9,678 bases of DNA from JBFXDW01 sp050180745 (GCA_050180745.1 JBFXDW010000070.1:1-9678), one strand, 5' to 3'. Shown: positions 1 through 6,133, numbered from the stretch's first letter. The notes: generated by a model not told the origin, from the sequence alone. Numbers and translations are program-made.

Positions 1-1
1 G

Positions 2-352
2 ACTCCCACTCAAGAGCGGCAGCGTCGTTCTTATGCAGGGCAGGTGTTGTTGCTTCTATCCGCGGCTGGTTATGCTGTGCCCGAAGAGGCGTGGTTGCGT
101 GTGACAGAGGCGCCTCCCTTGCAAAAAGGGACTGTAACCTCGTCTGTGTTGCTTGAGCGTTTAGAGCGCGTTGGGGCAACAGAGCGTAAGGGAGAAACGG
201 TTTTGCTGAGTTTAATTCTGGCAGGAAGTGAGGGTGAGGAGCTTTCTCTTGCGGCGCAAGCAGGCATTGTGCGCGCATTACGCCTTGCCGGATTGGAATC
301 TGATGCACAACGTGTTGCGCGCGAGGCGGTGGCAAGTTTGAAAATACCGTAG
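2..352 (+). CDS. C-terminal part of an unrecognised protein (5' end outside window)
   Basis: The frame is open from base 2 to the TAG at 350-352, giving about 116 residues with no stop, so this is the tail of a longer gene that begins to the left. A GTG at 44 is in frame but has no reason to be the true start. The visible protein is Leu/Ala/Glu rich and reads as consecutive amphipathic helices, ending in a stretch (AGLESDAQRVAREAVASLK) of the kind that closes helical-repeat proteins. No catalytic motif or membrane segment is visible. I do not recognise the family. It runs in the same direction as xerD with a 185-nt gap that holds a terminator-like hairpin, so it is probably a separate transcription unit. 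Confidence 0.6.
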   Translation, partial: TPTQERQRRSYAGQVLLLLSAAGYAVPEEAWLRVTEAPPLQKGTVTSSVLLERLERVGATERKGETVLLSLILAGSEGEELSLAAQAGIVRALRLAGLESDAQRVAREAVASLKIP

Positions 353-362
353 GGTAGCGAGG

Positions 363-390
363 ATTCAGGATTCGGCATTCAGGATTCAGG
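363..390. repeat. Four tandem 7-bp repeats (ATTCAGG type)
   Basis: Four heptamers follow directly on one another: ATTCAGG, ATTCGGC, ATTCAGG, ATTCAGG. Only the second differs. They can also be read as two 14-bp units. They lie just after the stop of the upstream gene, in non-coding sequence. Confidence 0.7.
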
Positions 391-434
391 GAGGGTTCCT
401 GTCTTCTGTCTCTCCCAATCTTTCACACCATTTC

Positions 435-472
435 CGTCATTCCCGCCTTCGCAGGAAGGACGATTTTTTTTT
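435..472 (+). terminator. Imperfect hairpin followed by T9; terminator-like, built from a common intergenic palindrome
   Basis: The arms at 435-446 and 451-462 pair over 12 positions with two mismatches around a CTTC loop, and A plus nine T residues follow (464-472). The core resembles the ATTCCC-N8-GGGAAT type of dispersed palindrome known from many proteobacteria. It could end transcription of the partial upstream gene. The mismatches make terminator strength uncertain. Confidence 0.5.
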
Positions 473-537
473 AAATCTGGAAGAGAGAAATACAAGGACA
501 ATTCCTCCTGACTACCCCCCCCGACCCCCGAGCCCTT

Positions 538-1470
538 ATGATCCTGTCTCCTCACATTGATGCTTTCTTAGATATGATGCTGGCCGAGCGCGGGGCTTCG
601 GATAATACAAGGGCGGCTTATCTACAGGATTTAACGAAGGCTGCTGTGTTTCTTAAAGAACGTGAGGTCGAGCTCGATGCCGCGCATGAGGATGATTTGC
701 GTGATTATATAACCTCGCTTCATGTTTTTGCTCCCAAAACGCAAGCGAGACGACTTTCGGCCCTGAAACAGTTTTTTCGCTTTTTAGCGTCCGAGAAAAT
801 CCGGAACGAGGATCCTACGCGTAACATTGATCCTCCTAAGTTGGGGCGCAGCTTGCCAAAATATCTCAGTGAGGATGAGGTGCGGAATCTTCTAGCTTCG
901 ATTGCGCGTATGAGGGGGATCGAAGGTGCGCGGTTGCGAGCGATGTTGGAAGTTCTTTATGCGGCGGGCTTGCGCGTGAGCGAGCTTGTTGGCTTGCCTC
1001 TTCAGGCAGTATCCTCCGAGCGTGGCGTGGTGCAAGTGCGCGGGAAGGGCGGTAAGGACAGGATTGTGCCTCTGGGCGATCCAGCCGTGAAGGCCGTTGA
1101 CGAGTGGTTGCCGTTTCGGGATGAGCTGTTGGGAGAGAAGCGGAAGTCGTCTTTTTTATTCCCTTCGCTATCTTCAAAAAGCGGACATTTGACGCGCCAG
1201 CGTTTTTTTCAGATATTAAAACAAATCGGGATCAATGTCGGAATTGAGCCAGAGCGGTTGAGCCCTCACGTTCTACGCCATGCCTTTGCCACACATTTAA
1301 TTGAGCATGGCGCAGATTTACGCAGCGTGCAGACAATGCTGGGGCATGCGGATATTGCGACGACGCAGATTTATACGCATGTTGCCGCCGAGCGCCTCTC
1401 GCAAGCGGTCCTCAAGCACCATCCTATGGGGCGCAAAGGAAAGAAAAGGAAAAAAGAATGTATTTCATGA
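538..1470 (+). CDS. xerD: Tyrosine recombinase XerD
   Basis: This is a 310-residue tyrosine recombinase of the XerC/XerD type, which resolves chromosome dimers at dif with its partner XerC and FtsK. Residues 1-85 form the N-terminal SAM-like DNA-binding domain and about 105-290 the catalytic domain. The full catalytic set is visible: R146 (GLRVSEL), K170 (RGKGGKDR), H244 and R247 (LSPHVLRH), H270 (LGHA) and nucleophile Y279 (IYTH). The stretch DPTRNIDPPKLGRSLPKYLS is typical of XerD rather than XerC. It has no extra helix of the integron integrase type and is full length, so a housekeeping role is likely. The tail after 290 is unusually lysine rich (GRKGKKRKKE). The ATG at 538 fits the usual family N-terminus, but there is no Shine-Dalgarno; a C8 and a C5 tract (515-528) precede it instead. 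It overlaps the next gene by 13 nt. Confidence 0.95.
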   Translation: MILSPHIDAFLDMMLAERGASDNTRAAYLQDLTKAAVFLKEREVELDAAHEDDLRDYITSLHVFAPKTQARRLSALKQFFRFLASEKIRNEDPTRNIDPPKLGRSLPKYLSEDEVRNLLASIARMRGIEGARLRAMLEVLYAAGLRVSELVGLPLQAVSSERGVVQVRGKGGKDRIVPLGDPAVKAVDEWLPFRDELLGEKRKSSFLFPSLSSKSGHLTRQRFFQILKQIGINVGIEPERLSPHVLRHAFATHLIEHGADLRSVQTMLGHADIATTQIYTHVAAERLSQAVLKHHPMGRKGKKRKKECIS

Positions 1471-1976
1471 GGCATGGGCAGTCTATTTTTAATGAAAGAT
1501 ATGATCTCTTAGGCAGGGACCCGAATGAGCCAGATGCGCCATTGTCGCCTAAGGGAAAGGATCAGGCGCGTGCGGCGGGGATGCGTCTTCAAGATAAAGG
1601 TTTTGTGCGTGTTGTGGCCAGCCCCTTTACGCGCGCGATTGAGACCGCTCTTTTAGCGGCAGAGGTTTTGAATCTGTCGGTAGAGATTGAGCCTCTTATC
1701 GGGGAGTATCGACTCTATAGTTGTGATATTGGCAGCCCGACGAGCGCTCTTCGGGCGGCATGGCCCCATATTGATTTCAAGGATTTCCACAGTGAGGATT
1801 GGTGGTTGCCGTTTCCTGAAAAGAAGAATTCTTTGACCTCACGCATAACGGCGTTCAGGGATAAGTGGGATACGCATCCAGATTGGGGCAAGACGTTGTT
1901 CGTTAGCCATTATTTTTTCATTAATGCCATATCCGATGGGGTAGTGCCCGACAATGCGGAGGTGGTGAAGGTCTAA
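1458..1976 (+). CDS. Histidine phosphatase superfamily protein (phosphoglycerate mutase/SixA-like)
   Basis: This 172-residue protein has the hallmarks of branch-1/2 histidine phosphatases: R5-H6-G7 with the phospho-accepting H6, the phosphate-binding R59 in VVASPFTRAIETA, an acidic E83 in GEYR, and a second catalytic His, H151, in FVSHYF. Members of this superfamily remove phosphate from sugars, nucleotides or phosphoproteins; the substrate cannot be told here. It is shorter than true phosphoglycerate mutases (about 210-250 residues) and closer to SixA-size members. The ATG at 1458 lies inside xerD (13-nt overlap), so translation is probably coupled. A second in-frame ATG at 1467 would remove MYF just before RHG and is less likely. 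It ends 4 nt before the stop of the convergent cupin gene. Confidence 0.85.
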   Translation: MYFMRHGQSIFNERYDLLGRDPNEPDAPLSPKGKDQARAAGMRLQDKGFVRVVASPFTRAIETALLAAEVLNLSVEIEPLIGEYRLYSCDIGSPTSALRAAWPHIDFKDFHSEDWWLPFPEKKNSLTSRITAFRDKWDTHPDWGKTLFVSHYFFINAISDGVVPDNAEVVKV

Positions 1977-1980
1977 TCTC

Positions 1981-2481
1981 CTACTCAACCTCTATATGCT
2001 GCGCGGGATCAAAAGAGGGCGCTGTTGCCATAAAGAGGATCATATTTCCATTCCATGCAAACTTTTCCATGTGATCGACAAAAACAACATCGCCTGCGGA
2101 TATTTCTATTTCTTCTTGTAAGAGGATGATCTGTCCTTTCCCAGACAGAACATAAACAAGCTCTTTAATTTTCTTGTTAACAACAAACCCTTGTGCTGGA
2201 TATAGCCTATGTCAGATAAAATGATGATTTCTACCTTGATCTTTTTCACCATGGCGTTGTTAAAGTTCTTGGTAATATGCCTATATAACCTGCGAACTTT
2301 GCCTTGCCATGGTAAAAAATCTCGGCGGTATAAATGATCATTTTATCTGACATAGGCTATAGCGCCCCTTGATCTCTGCAACAGCGCCGCTTACAAAACC
2401 ATCTTGCGTGTCGTACTCATGTATTGTTGTCGTATCCGAGGTGACGATGGTTCTTTTTTGATCCAGCTTAATGAGTTCCAT
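1981..2481 (-). pseudogene. Small cupin-domain protein gene, interrupted by a MITE
   Basis: Two minus-strand pieces join into one gene. The first (2481 down to 2362) encodes MELIKLDQKR...AVAEIKGR. The second (about 2200 down to 1981) encodes PAQGFVVNKKIKELVYVLSG and continues through GKGQIILLQEEIEISAGDVV to a TAG. Removing 159 bp (the element plus one TA) gives ...IKGRYPAQG... and an intact 113-residue cupin, 342 nt in frame. As it stands, translation leaves the gene within the element and stops after 47 residues (ending YSLCQIK). The protein shows the cupin pattern KELVYVLSGKG...SAGDVVFVDH but lacks the usual HxH metal ligands. The start ATG at 2481 lies 10 nt after the stop of the two-TM gene, so it is the last gene of that operon. 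Function beyond the cupin fold is unknown. Confidence 0.85.
2203..2359. mobile_element. 157-bp palindromic MITE-like element with TA target duplication
   Basis: The first 25 bp of the segment 2201-2225 recur as an exact reverse complement at 2337-2361; allowing one mismatch the match extends to 30 bp. Beyond that, the two halves remain alignable as inverted copies (for example ACCATGGC at about 2249-2256 against GCCATGGT at 2305-2312) almost to a centre near 2280, so the whole element is an imperfect hairpin. It carries no gene. TA is duplicated at 2201-2202 and 2360-2361. TA duplications with terminal inverted repeats are typical of IS630/Tc1-mariner-type elements and their non-autonomous derivatives; that family assignment is inference. 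A 4-bp TATA duplication is ruled out because it would not restore the cupin frame. Confidence 0.85.
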
Positions 2482-2491
2482 GGTTTTTTCT

Positions 2492-2944
2492 CTAGTTACG
2501 GGTTTCTTTAGCAAAGAAAAAAGCGAAAATTGCAGCAAGGATGCTGCTTGAGATTGTGATCATCTCTTTAAGTAAGGCGAGGATGTTCTGAAACGCTTCA
2601 TTGTCAATGAATGCGGCTATGATGGCGGAAAGAGAGATGATCAACAACAGACCAATAATCGAGAAGGGCATTATCTTGCCTATTAGATTCTGTGTGTCGT
2701 TGTTTGCGTCTTTACGTTCTTCTTCTCTTAACCGAGTGAGGATATCAGAATAGATTCCTATATTATATTCGGCCTGATCATCTTCCATTGCGGCAGGGGT
2801 ATCGTTAGCTGCAAATTTTTCGGCATAGTCCGATGCCACATCATGTAGCATAGTATATTTCTTATGCCGATTTCGTTGTTTTTTAGAGTTAGTGGGGGGC
2901 GGCTCAAGCAACTTCTTGGCCTGTATGTACAGTTCTGCAAGCAT
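2492..2944 (-). CDS. Unrecognised two-transmembrane protein
   Basis: This 150-residue protein has a charged, presumably cytoplasmic N-terminal part (1-88, with a basic patch KKQRNRHKK at 21-29 and an acidic helix RLREEERKD at 71-79). Two hydrophobic segments follow, about 91-113 and 122-145, ending in AKETRN. I do not recognise a family. The layout of a soluble domain followed by two C-terminal helices occurs in membrane-anchored regulators and in some effector proteins, but nothing here decides between them. The ATG at 2944 overlaps the upstream gene by 41 nt and has a weak ribosome site; an internal ATG at residue 32 is an alternative start. The TAG is followed 10 nt later by the start of the cupin gene. 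Confidence 0.7.
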   Translation of the reverse strand: MLAELYIQAKKLLEPPPTNSKKQRNRHKKYTMLHDVASDYAEKFAANDTPAAMEDDQAEYNIGIYSDILTRLREEERKDANNDTQNLIGKIMPFSIIGLLLIISLSAIIAAFIDNEAFQNILALLKEMITISSSILAAIFAFFFAKETRN

Positions 2945-3161
2945 CTTGTTTTATAAATTCTTTGCCTGTGCGTTCTTTGTATATAGATGTCGCTTCGCGT
3001 GCCAGTGTTTCCGATAGCCTTAAGGTGATGTCGTACAGCTCTTGGTCTTTATCGCGCAGGGCTTTTTCGTGCAGACTCTTAATGTGTCCGCCAAACTCCT
3101 GCAAACAACGCAGCTCCTCCTCGGAATGAGAAGTTTTATTGGCAAAAATATTTTTGAACAT
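2904..3161 (-). CDS. Unrecognised small helical protein, first gene of the operon
   Basis: This 85-residue soluble protein is rich in charged residues and predicted to be mostly helical; residues 13-65 (SEEELRCLQEFGGHIKSLHE onward) could form a helical hairpin or short coiled coil. There is no signal peptide or membrane segment and I do not recognise a family. The start is well supported: AGGAGGG lies just upstream of the ATG at 3161, and a promoter with a palindromic operator sits 30-60 nt further upstream. It is followed by the two-TM protein (41-nt overlap) and the cupin gene, so the three were probably made together. Confidence 0.7.
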   Translation of the reverse strand: MFKNIFANKTSHSEEELRCLQEFGGHIKSLHEKALRDKDQELYDITLRLSETLAREATSIYKERTGKEFIKQDACRTVHTGQEVA

Positions 3162-3184
3162 GATCCCTCCTCTTGTAAAAGTTT

Positions 3185-3222
3185 ATGGTTAACATACTAA
3201 CCATGGTGTTACCTTTTGACAA
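3185..3222 (-). promoter_or_regulatory. Minus-strand promoter with overlapping palindromic operator
   Basis: On the minus strand, TTGTCA (3222-3217), a 17-nt spacer and TAGTAT (3199-3194) form a sigma-70-like promoter. The -10 hexamer lies inside a palindrome with 7-bp arms ATGGTTA (3185-3191) and TAACCAT (3198-3204) separated by 6 bp, a layout expected for a repressor site. The same bases include TTAACCAT on the minus strand, identical to the CtrA half-site of alphaproteobacteria. It serves the helical/two-TM/cupin operon. Confidence 0.55.
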
Positions 3223-3224
3223 GG

Positions 3225-3323
3225 TTAGATCTTTTGATTCTTATCCAGCCAAGAGCCTACAACTTCAGGAAGTTTGAGAATTATCGAATGCGCGTGATTG
3301 TCTTGCGTGGCTATATGGTGGAA
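3225..3323 (-). pseudogene. Possible C-terminal remnant of an unknown gene, cut at repeat R1
   Basis: Minus-strand codons just outside R1 read HHIATQDNHAHSIILKLPEV followed by VGSWLDKNQKI and a TAA at 3225-3227. The composition looks like a genuine protein tail, and the reading frame continues into R1 without a natural start. The simplest reading is that only the last 30 or so codons of a gene survive next to the repeat. Chance coding is possible. Confidence 0.3.
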
Positions 3324-3530
3324 GGAGGTAGGATTAAGTTCGAACCAGAAAAGGGCCTGTTGCGCCGAAGCTCCAACGGAGCGTAGGCTGATTGAAGAGC
3401 TTGCCGATTGGGGTACGATGCTCGAAAAAAAGCTCATAATCAATTGGTTAAATGTCGCGCCAATTTTTGAAACAAAATCCCATCATCTTTATATTGGTTA
3501 ATTTGTTGATATTTCTTAACCAGTTAAACC
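3324..3530 (+). repeat. Repeat R1 (about 207 bp, diverged copy)
   Basis: Same sequence and direction as R2 and R3, starting at GGAGGTAGGATTAAGTTCGA and ending in the TTAACCAGTTAAAC tail. The first 115 bp differ from R2 at about ten positions. The middle part is more diverged and the TTGGTTAATTTGTTGAT tail is shared. A plus-strand frame with NQKRACCAEAPTERRLIEEL is open in all three copies. The left edge is preceded by TGGTGGAA; on the minus strand this reads CCTCCTTCCACCA. Confidence 0.85.
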
Positions 3531-3540
3531 GCCTAGCTTT

Positions 3541-3574
3541 TTGTCATGACAATGTCGGCTGTTTGTGGTATAAT
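3541..3574 (+). promoter_or_regulatory. Promoter and operator of the tacA/tacT-type module
   Basis: ATGACA (3546-3551), a 17-nt spacer and a perfect TATAAT (3569-3574) form a strong sigma-70-like promoter about 26 nt upstream of the leader. A perfect 12-bp palindrome, TTGTCATGACAA (3541-3552), covers the -35 box. A ribbon-helix-helix antitoxin binding there would give the usual autorepression; that link is inference. Confidence 0.7.
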
Positions 3575-3606
3575 GGCGGGATGCAGATAGCAAGGAAGGA
3601 CCCCCC

Positions 3607-3888
3607 ATGCAAACACAGACCACCAGATCAGATAAAATAGACCTTCGTCTCTCTGTTCAGTCCAAGCAGCTTTTGCGCAATGCGGCTATAGCGTCCAATA
3701 AATCGATGAGTGAGTTTGTTCTTGAAAGTGCCCTTGCTCGTGCTGAAGAGACTTTAGCAGATCGTCGAGTCTTTACGCTTGATACAAAACAGTGGAAACG
3801 GTTCATGGATGCACTCGACGCCCCTGCGCATGAGTTACCGCGACTTAAAAGGCTCTTTCAGGAACGTGGCGTTTTTGAAAGCGAATAG
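3607..3888 (+). CDS. tacA: DUF1778 family ribbon-helix-helix antitoxin (TacA-like)
   Basis: This 93-residue antitoxin has an N-terminal ribbon-helix-helix DNA-binding domain (about 9-50: IDLRLSVQSKQLLRNAAIAS, then a helix with SEFVLESALARAEETL). A C-terminal toxin-wrapping segment (about 55-88) carries FTLDTKQWKRFMDALDAP, the characteristic end of DUF1778 antitoxins. In this family the protein neutralises the neighbouring GNAT toxin and represses its own operon as a complex. GGAAGGA lies 6 nt before the ATG, the stop is 5 nt before the toxin start, and a strong promoter with a palindrome lies upstream. The module is bracketed by repeats R1 and R2. Confidence 0.93.
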   Translation: MQTQTTRSDKIDLRLSVQSKQLLRNAAIASNKSMSEFVLESALARAEETLADRRVFTLDTKQWKRFMDALDAPAHELPRLKRLFQERGVFESE

Positions 3889-3893
3889 CGCTT

Positions 3894-4391
3894 ATGTCTT
3901 CTCATTTCTCGATAGAAAAACTGGCGCAGCGCCACGCTGTCGAGACTTTTGACTGTGGAAATGAAAGCCTTAATCGCTTTCTGGTACGTTATGCCCTTAT
4001 CAACCAGCTTTCCAGTTCTTCACAAACTTATGTCGGCCTAGCCGATGAACACGTCATTGGATTTTATACGCTCACCGTCGGACAGGTTGCTATTAAAGAC
4101 TCTCCGCCACGTTTGATAAAAGGGCTCGCTCAATACCCTGTCCCCATAATGTTGCTGGCACGTTTGGCCGTTGGCCGAGAATGGCAAGGACGCGGTATCG
4201 GTGCAGGTTTGTTAAAAGACGCTTTACGCCGCACGCTGCAAGCCGCCGATATTGCAGGAATTCGTGCTTTTTCCGTTCATGCTAAAGACGAGAATGCTCG
4301 TGCTTTCTACGAGCATTTTGACTTTCTCCCTTCACCAACAGATTCATATCATATGTTCTTGCTGTTGAAGGATGTGAGGAAAGCGCTTTGA
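3894..4391 (+). CDS. tacT: GNAT-fold acetyltransferase toxin (TacT-like)
   Basis: This 165-residue single-domain GNAT protein is paired with a DUF1778 antitoxin. TacT-family toxins acetylate the amino group of aminoacyl-tRNA and so block translation. The acetyl-CoA pyrophosphate loop Q98-GRGIGAG-104 follows the strand LLARLAVGREW, and the catalytic tyrosine of the family is Y139 in ARAFYEHFDF. The N-terminal CGNESLNRFLVRYA and IGFYTLTVGQV segments are also typical. It is full length with no broken motif, so it is probably active. The ATG follows the antitoxin stop by 5 nt, so the two are co-translated. Which aminoacyl-tRNA it modifies cannot be read from the sequence. Repeat R2 begins 45 nt after the stop. 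Confidence 0.93.
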   Translation: MSSHFSIEKLAQRHAVETFDCGNESLNRFLVRYALINQLSSSSQTYVGLADEHVIGFYTLTVGQVAIKDSPPRLIKGLAQYPVPIMLLARLAVGREWQGRGIGAGLLKDALRRTLQAADIAGIRAFSVHAKDENARAFYEHFDFLPSPTDSYHMFLLLKDVRKAL

Positions 4392-4436
4392 CGACTTATA
4401 AAGAGAAAACTTTTTGGGGTTTGAAGTTTTGCTAGA

Positions 4437-4645
4437 GGAGGTAGGACTAAGTTCGAACCAGAAAATGGCCTGTCGCGTCGAAGCTCCAACGGAGCGTAGG
4501 CTGATTGAAGAGCTTGCCGAATGGGGCACGATGCTTGAAAAAATAGATCATGATCAATCCGTTGCGAGACACGTCCATTTTTAAAGCAAAAGCCTATCAT
4601 TTTTTTCATTGGTTAATTTGTTGATCTTCGTTAAGTGGTTAAACG
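4437..4645 (+). repeat. Repeat R2 (about 209 bp)
   Basis: R2 differs from R3 by only about two substitutions and one T in a homopolymer over some 200 bp, so the two are recent duplicates or kept alike by recombination. It contains the hairpin GCTCC-AAC-GGAGC (4483-4495), TTCGAAC near its left edge, and an AT-rich tail with GTTAAGTGGTTAA. The right edge stops 4 nt from the stop codon of the minus-strand VTT gene. Frames are open on both strands but neither has a credible start. Confidence 0.9.
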
Positions 4646-4648
4646 GGC

Positions 4649-5332
4649 CTATTCTTGTTTCGCAACCGTGGCCTTTTGTCTCCATGCCACAAACAAAAAG
4701 GCCAAGAAGGCGACAAAAGAAAAGATTAAAATTGCCCAAAAGAAGGGATCTTTTTTATCAAGACCACTTCCTAAATAAGCGAGGCCAAAGGATCCTCCAA
4801 GTTGGCCAAAAATGTTAGCAATCAAAAATCGTTTTTTAGGCATCCGTGAAGCCCCGACCATGTAGCTGATTTCATCATCAGGAAAGAGGGGTAGAAAATA
4901 AATAAGAAACAACACAAACGTTTGCAGCAAACCTTTTCCCTCACCAACAATGATATGGTCATATTTTTGGATTGTTTTTTTATCCACATACTTTTCGATA
5001 AGATGCCGACCATAACATCGTGCAATGATGTACGCCAATATGTGACCTATCAAGCGTCCAATATAATTTAGAAGGCCTCCAACATAAGGGCCGTATAAAT
5101 ATCCTCCTACAAATCCTAAAGAATAATGACTGATCGGTGTAATAACAACCTGTAAAATCTGCATAAGGATAAAAACAAAGGGACCAAATACTCCGACGCG
5201 CCCGATCCATTCTCGAGATATTTTTTGCAGCCCATCGAAATCTTCAGGTTGGATTAGACCAAAGCAAATCCCTAAGATAGGAATGATTGTGGCAATAAGC
5301 CAAAAAAGTTTAGCAATGTTACGTTTCTTCAT
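4649..5332 (-). CDS. VTT/SNARE-associated (DedA/TVP38-like) membrane protein
   Basis: This 227-residue inner-membrane protein belongs to the VTT superfamily (TVP38/TMEM64 and DedA), whose members are linked to lipid scrambling or transport and membrane homeostasis. A hydrophobic helix at 8-28 is followed by the conserved re-entrant region (about 63-108: ITPISHYSLGFVGGYLYGPY, G-x3-G motifs, then ARCYGRHLIEKYV). The second signature LPLFPDDEISYMVGASRM lies at 147-164, with TM helices at about 172-190 and 197-217. The ATG at 5332 is the conservative start; a TTG at 5341 sits 4 nt after GAGGAG and would add three residues. Longer readings run into the toxin gene. It lies 22-31 nt downstream of yafQ and is probably co-transcribed with dinJ-yafQ. 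A hairpin with GGCCTTTTGT arms (4670-4703) lies in its last codons. Confidence 0.9.
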   Translation of the reverse strand: MKKRNIAKLFWLIATIIPILGICFGLIQPEDFDGLQKISREWIGRVGVFGPFVFILMQILQVVITPISHYSLGFVGGYLYGPYVGGLLNYIGRLIGHILAYIIARCYGRHLIEKYVDKKTIQKYDHIIVGEGKGLLQTFVLFLIYFLPLFPDDEISYMVGASRMPKKRFLIANIFGQLGGSFGLAYLGSGLDKKDPFFWAILIFSFVAFLAFLFVAWRQKATVAKQE

Positions 5333-5363
5333 ATCATCCAACAGACTCCTCAAGATGGTATGC

Positions 5364-5633
5364 TCAATCAAACAAATCTGCGTGCGAGCCTGTACGCAAG
5401 AGCTCCAGCGTATCGTCCGTGACAAGGTAGATTAAAAGCCAATCCGGTTCAATGTGGCATTCCATGCAGGGCGACCAATCGCCAACCAGACGATGAGGCC
5501 TATGTTTTGGGGCAAGAGATTTGTTCGTTTGCAACCGTTCAATGATTGACCATAGCCGATCTGTCTTTTTACCACGTTTGAGCGCAAGCTTCACGTCCTT
5601 CTCAAAACGTTTGTGTGTTTTGAGTTTAAGCAT
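5364..5633 (-). CDS. yafQ: YafQ-family mRNA interferase toxin
   Basis: This 89-residue RelE/YafQ-fold toxin would cut mRNA in the ribosomal A site; E. coli YafQ prefers AAA codons. All key residues of E. coli YafQ are present with a constant offset of three: H47 (PHRLVGDW), H60 (ECH), D64-W65 (EPDWLLIY), R80 and H84 (LLRTGSHADLF) with F88. It is full length. Its ATG at 5633 overlaps the end of dinJ by 8 nt, so toxin translation is coupled to the antitoxin. The intact active site argues for a functional toxin. Confidence 0.95.
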   Translation of the reverse strand: MLKLKTHKRFEKDVKLALKRGKKTDRLWSIIERLQTNKSLAPKHRPHRLVGDWSPCMECHIEPDWLLIYLVTDDTLELLRTGSHADLFD

Positions 5634-5913
5634 TGCGTTTCTTTTTGGCCGTTTTTCCTTCTATGGATTTACGCATAGCATCAACCGAGTCATAGCTCTT
5701 CATGTTTTTGCCTTCCATAGCGTCTGTCATAGCGACACGTGTTTCTTTATTCGGAATGCGCACCTCGAAGGGCAGACCATTGTTAAGGACGATCTGATGA
5801 AAAAAAAGCGACACGGCATCCGTGGTAGAAAGACCGACTTGTTTCAAAACGGTCTCGACTGAATGCTTTAAATCGGGCGTAACGCGCGTGTGAACGACTT
5901 CTGTTTTGTGCAT
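5626..5913 (-). CDS. dinJ: RelB/DinJ family antitoxin
   Basis: This 95-residue antitoxin has an N-terminal ribbon-helix-helix domain (strand EVVHTRVTPDL at 5-15, helices to about 45), the family signature LSTTDAVSLFFHQIVLNNGL (29-48) followed by PFEVRIPN, and a charged C-terminus that would bind YafQ. The start at 5913 is chosen because GGAGG (5923-5919) lies 5 nt upstream; an ATG at 5925 would lie on that site and one at 5946 is upstream of the predicted transcription start. The operator lies directly upstream. Autoregulation by the DinJ-YafQ complex is usual in the family and likely here. Confidence 0.95.
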   Translation of the reverse strand: MHKTEVVHTRVTPDLKHSVETVLKQVGLSTTDAVSLFFHQIVLNNGLPFEVRIPNKETRVAMTDAMEGKNMKSYDSVDAMRKSIEGKTAKKKRNA

Positions 5914-5936
5914 GAAAGCCTCCATTATTTTCTTTA

Positions 5937-5965
5937 ATTGTATCACACATGTGATACAAATTCAA
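5937..5965 (-). promoter_or_regulatory. dinJ-yafQ promoter with perfect inverted-repeat operator
   Basis: On the minus strand, TTGAAT (5965-5960), a 17-nt spacer and TACAAT (5942-5937) form the promoter. The spacer and -10 are filled by an operator with perfect 10-bp arms TTGTATCACA (5938-5947) and TGTGATACAA (5950-5959) around CA. A bound antitoxin dimer would block RNA polymerase directly. Confidence 0.8.
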
Positions 5966-5993
5966 GGGCTTTCGGCATCTTGCCGCAAAACAG

Positions 5994-6013
5994 GAAACCG
6001 GACTCGAACCGCT
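5994..6013. repeat. 20-bp direct repeat, copy 1 (tRNA T-arm-like)
   Basis: GAAACCGGACTCGAACCGCT occurs here and, identically and in the same direction, at 7781-7800. On the minus strand it contains GGTTCGAGTCC, which resembles a tRNA T-arm, and it follows directly on the stop codon of a small open frame. Similarity between the two sites seems to extend weakly a further 15 or so bases to the right. Confidence 0.75.
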
Positions 6014-6133
6014 TCATCGTATTGAAACATCACCATTTTTTTGGAAAACGCTTAACAAACCCTTGGGTTCAACCTCTTCTGACGAACCGCTAACTTGTTG
6101 ATTTGACTCGTTCGGGTTTTGCGCTTGTGGCAC
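6014..6133 (-). CDS. Possible 39-residue protein of unknown function
   Basis: A GTG at 6133 is preceded by GGAGG (6142-6138) at 4-nt spacing and opens a 39-residue frame: MPQAQNPNESNQQVSGSSEE, then VEPKGLLSVFQKNGDVSIR and TGA. The same frame stays open upstream as far as a TAG inside the terminator palindrome, without an ATG. The polar, Asn/Gln/Ser-rich first half and the LLSVFQKNGDVSIR end look like a genuine protein tail, so this may also be the end fragment of a larger gene, perhaps of phage type. It is separated from lprI by R3 and a terminator. No family is recognised. Confidence 0.4.
   Translation of the reverse strand: MPQAQNPNESNQQVSGSSEEVEPKGLLSVFQKNGDVSIR

Noticed and set aside
538..1470. 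Phage or island integrase
   Set aside because: Length, N-terminal domain and XerD-specific sequence match a housekeeping recombinase, and it lies outside the accessory block.
4649..5425. 258-residue version of the VTT protein
   Set aside because: The extra N-terminal residues are read from the yafQ gene in another frame; a start near 5332 or 5341 fits the family and ribosome site.
5626..5946. 106-residue DinJ starting at 5946
   Set aside because: That ATG lies upstream of the predicted transcription start and inside the operator; the start at 5913 has an ideal ribosome site.
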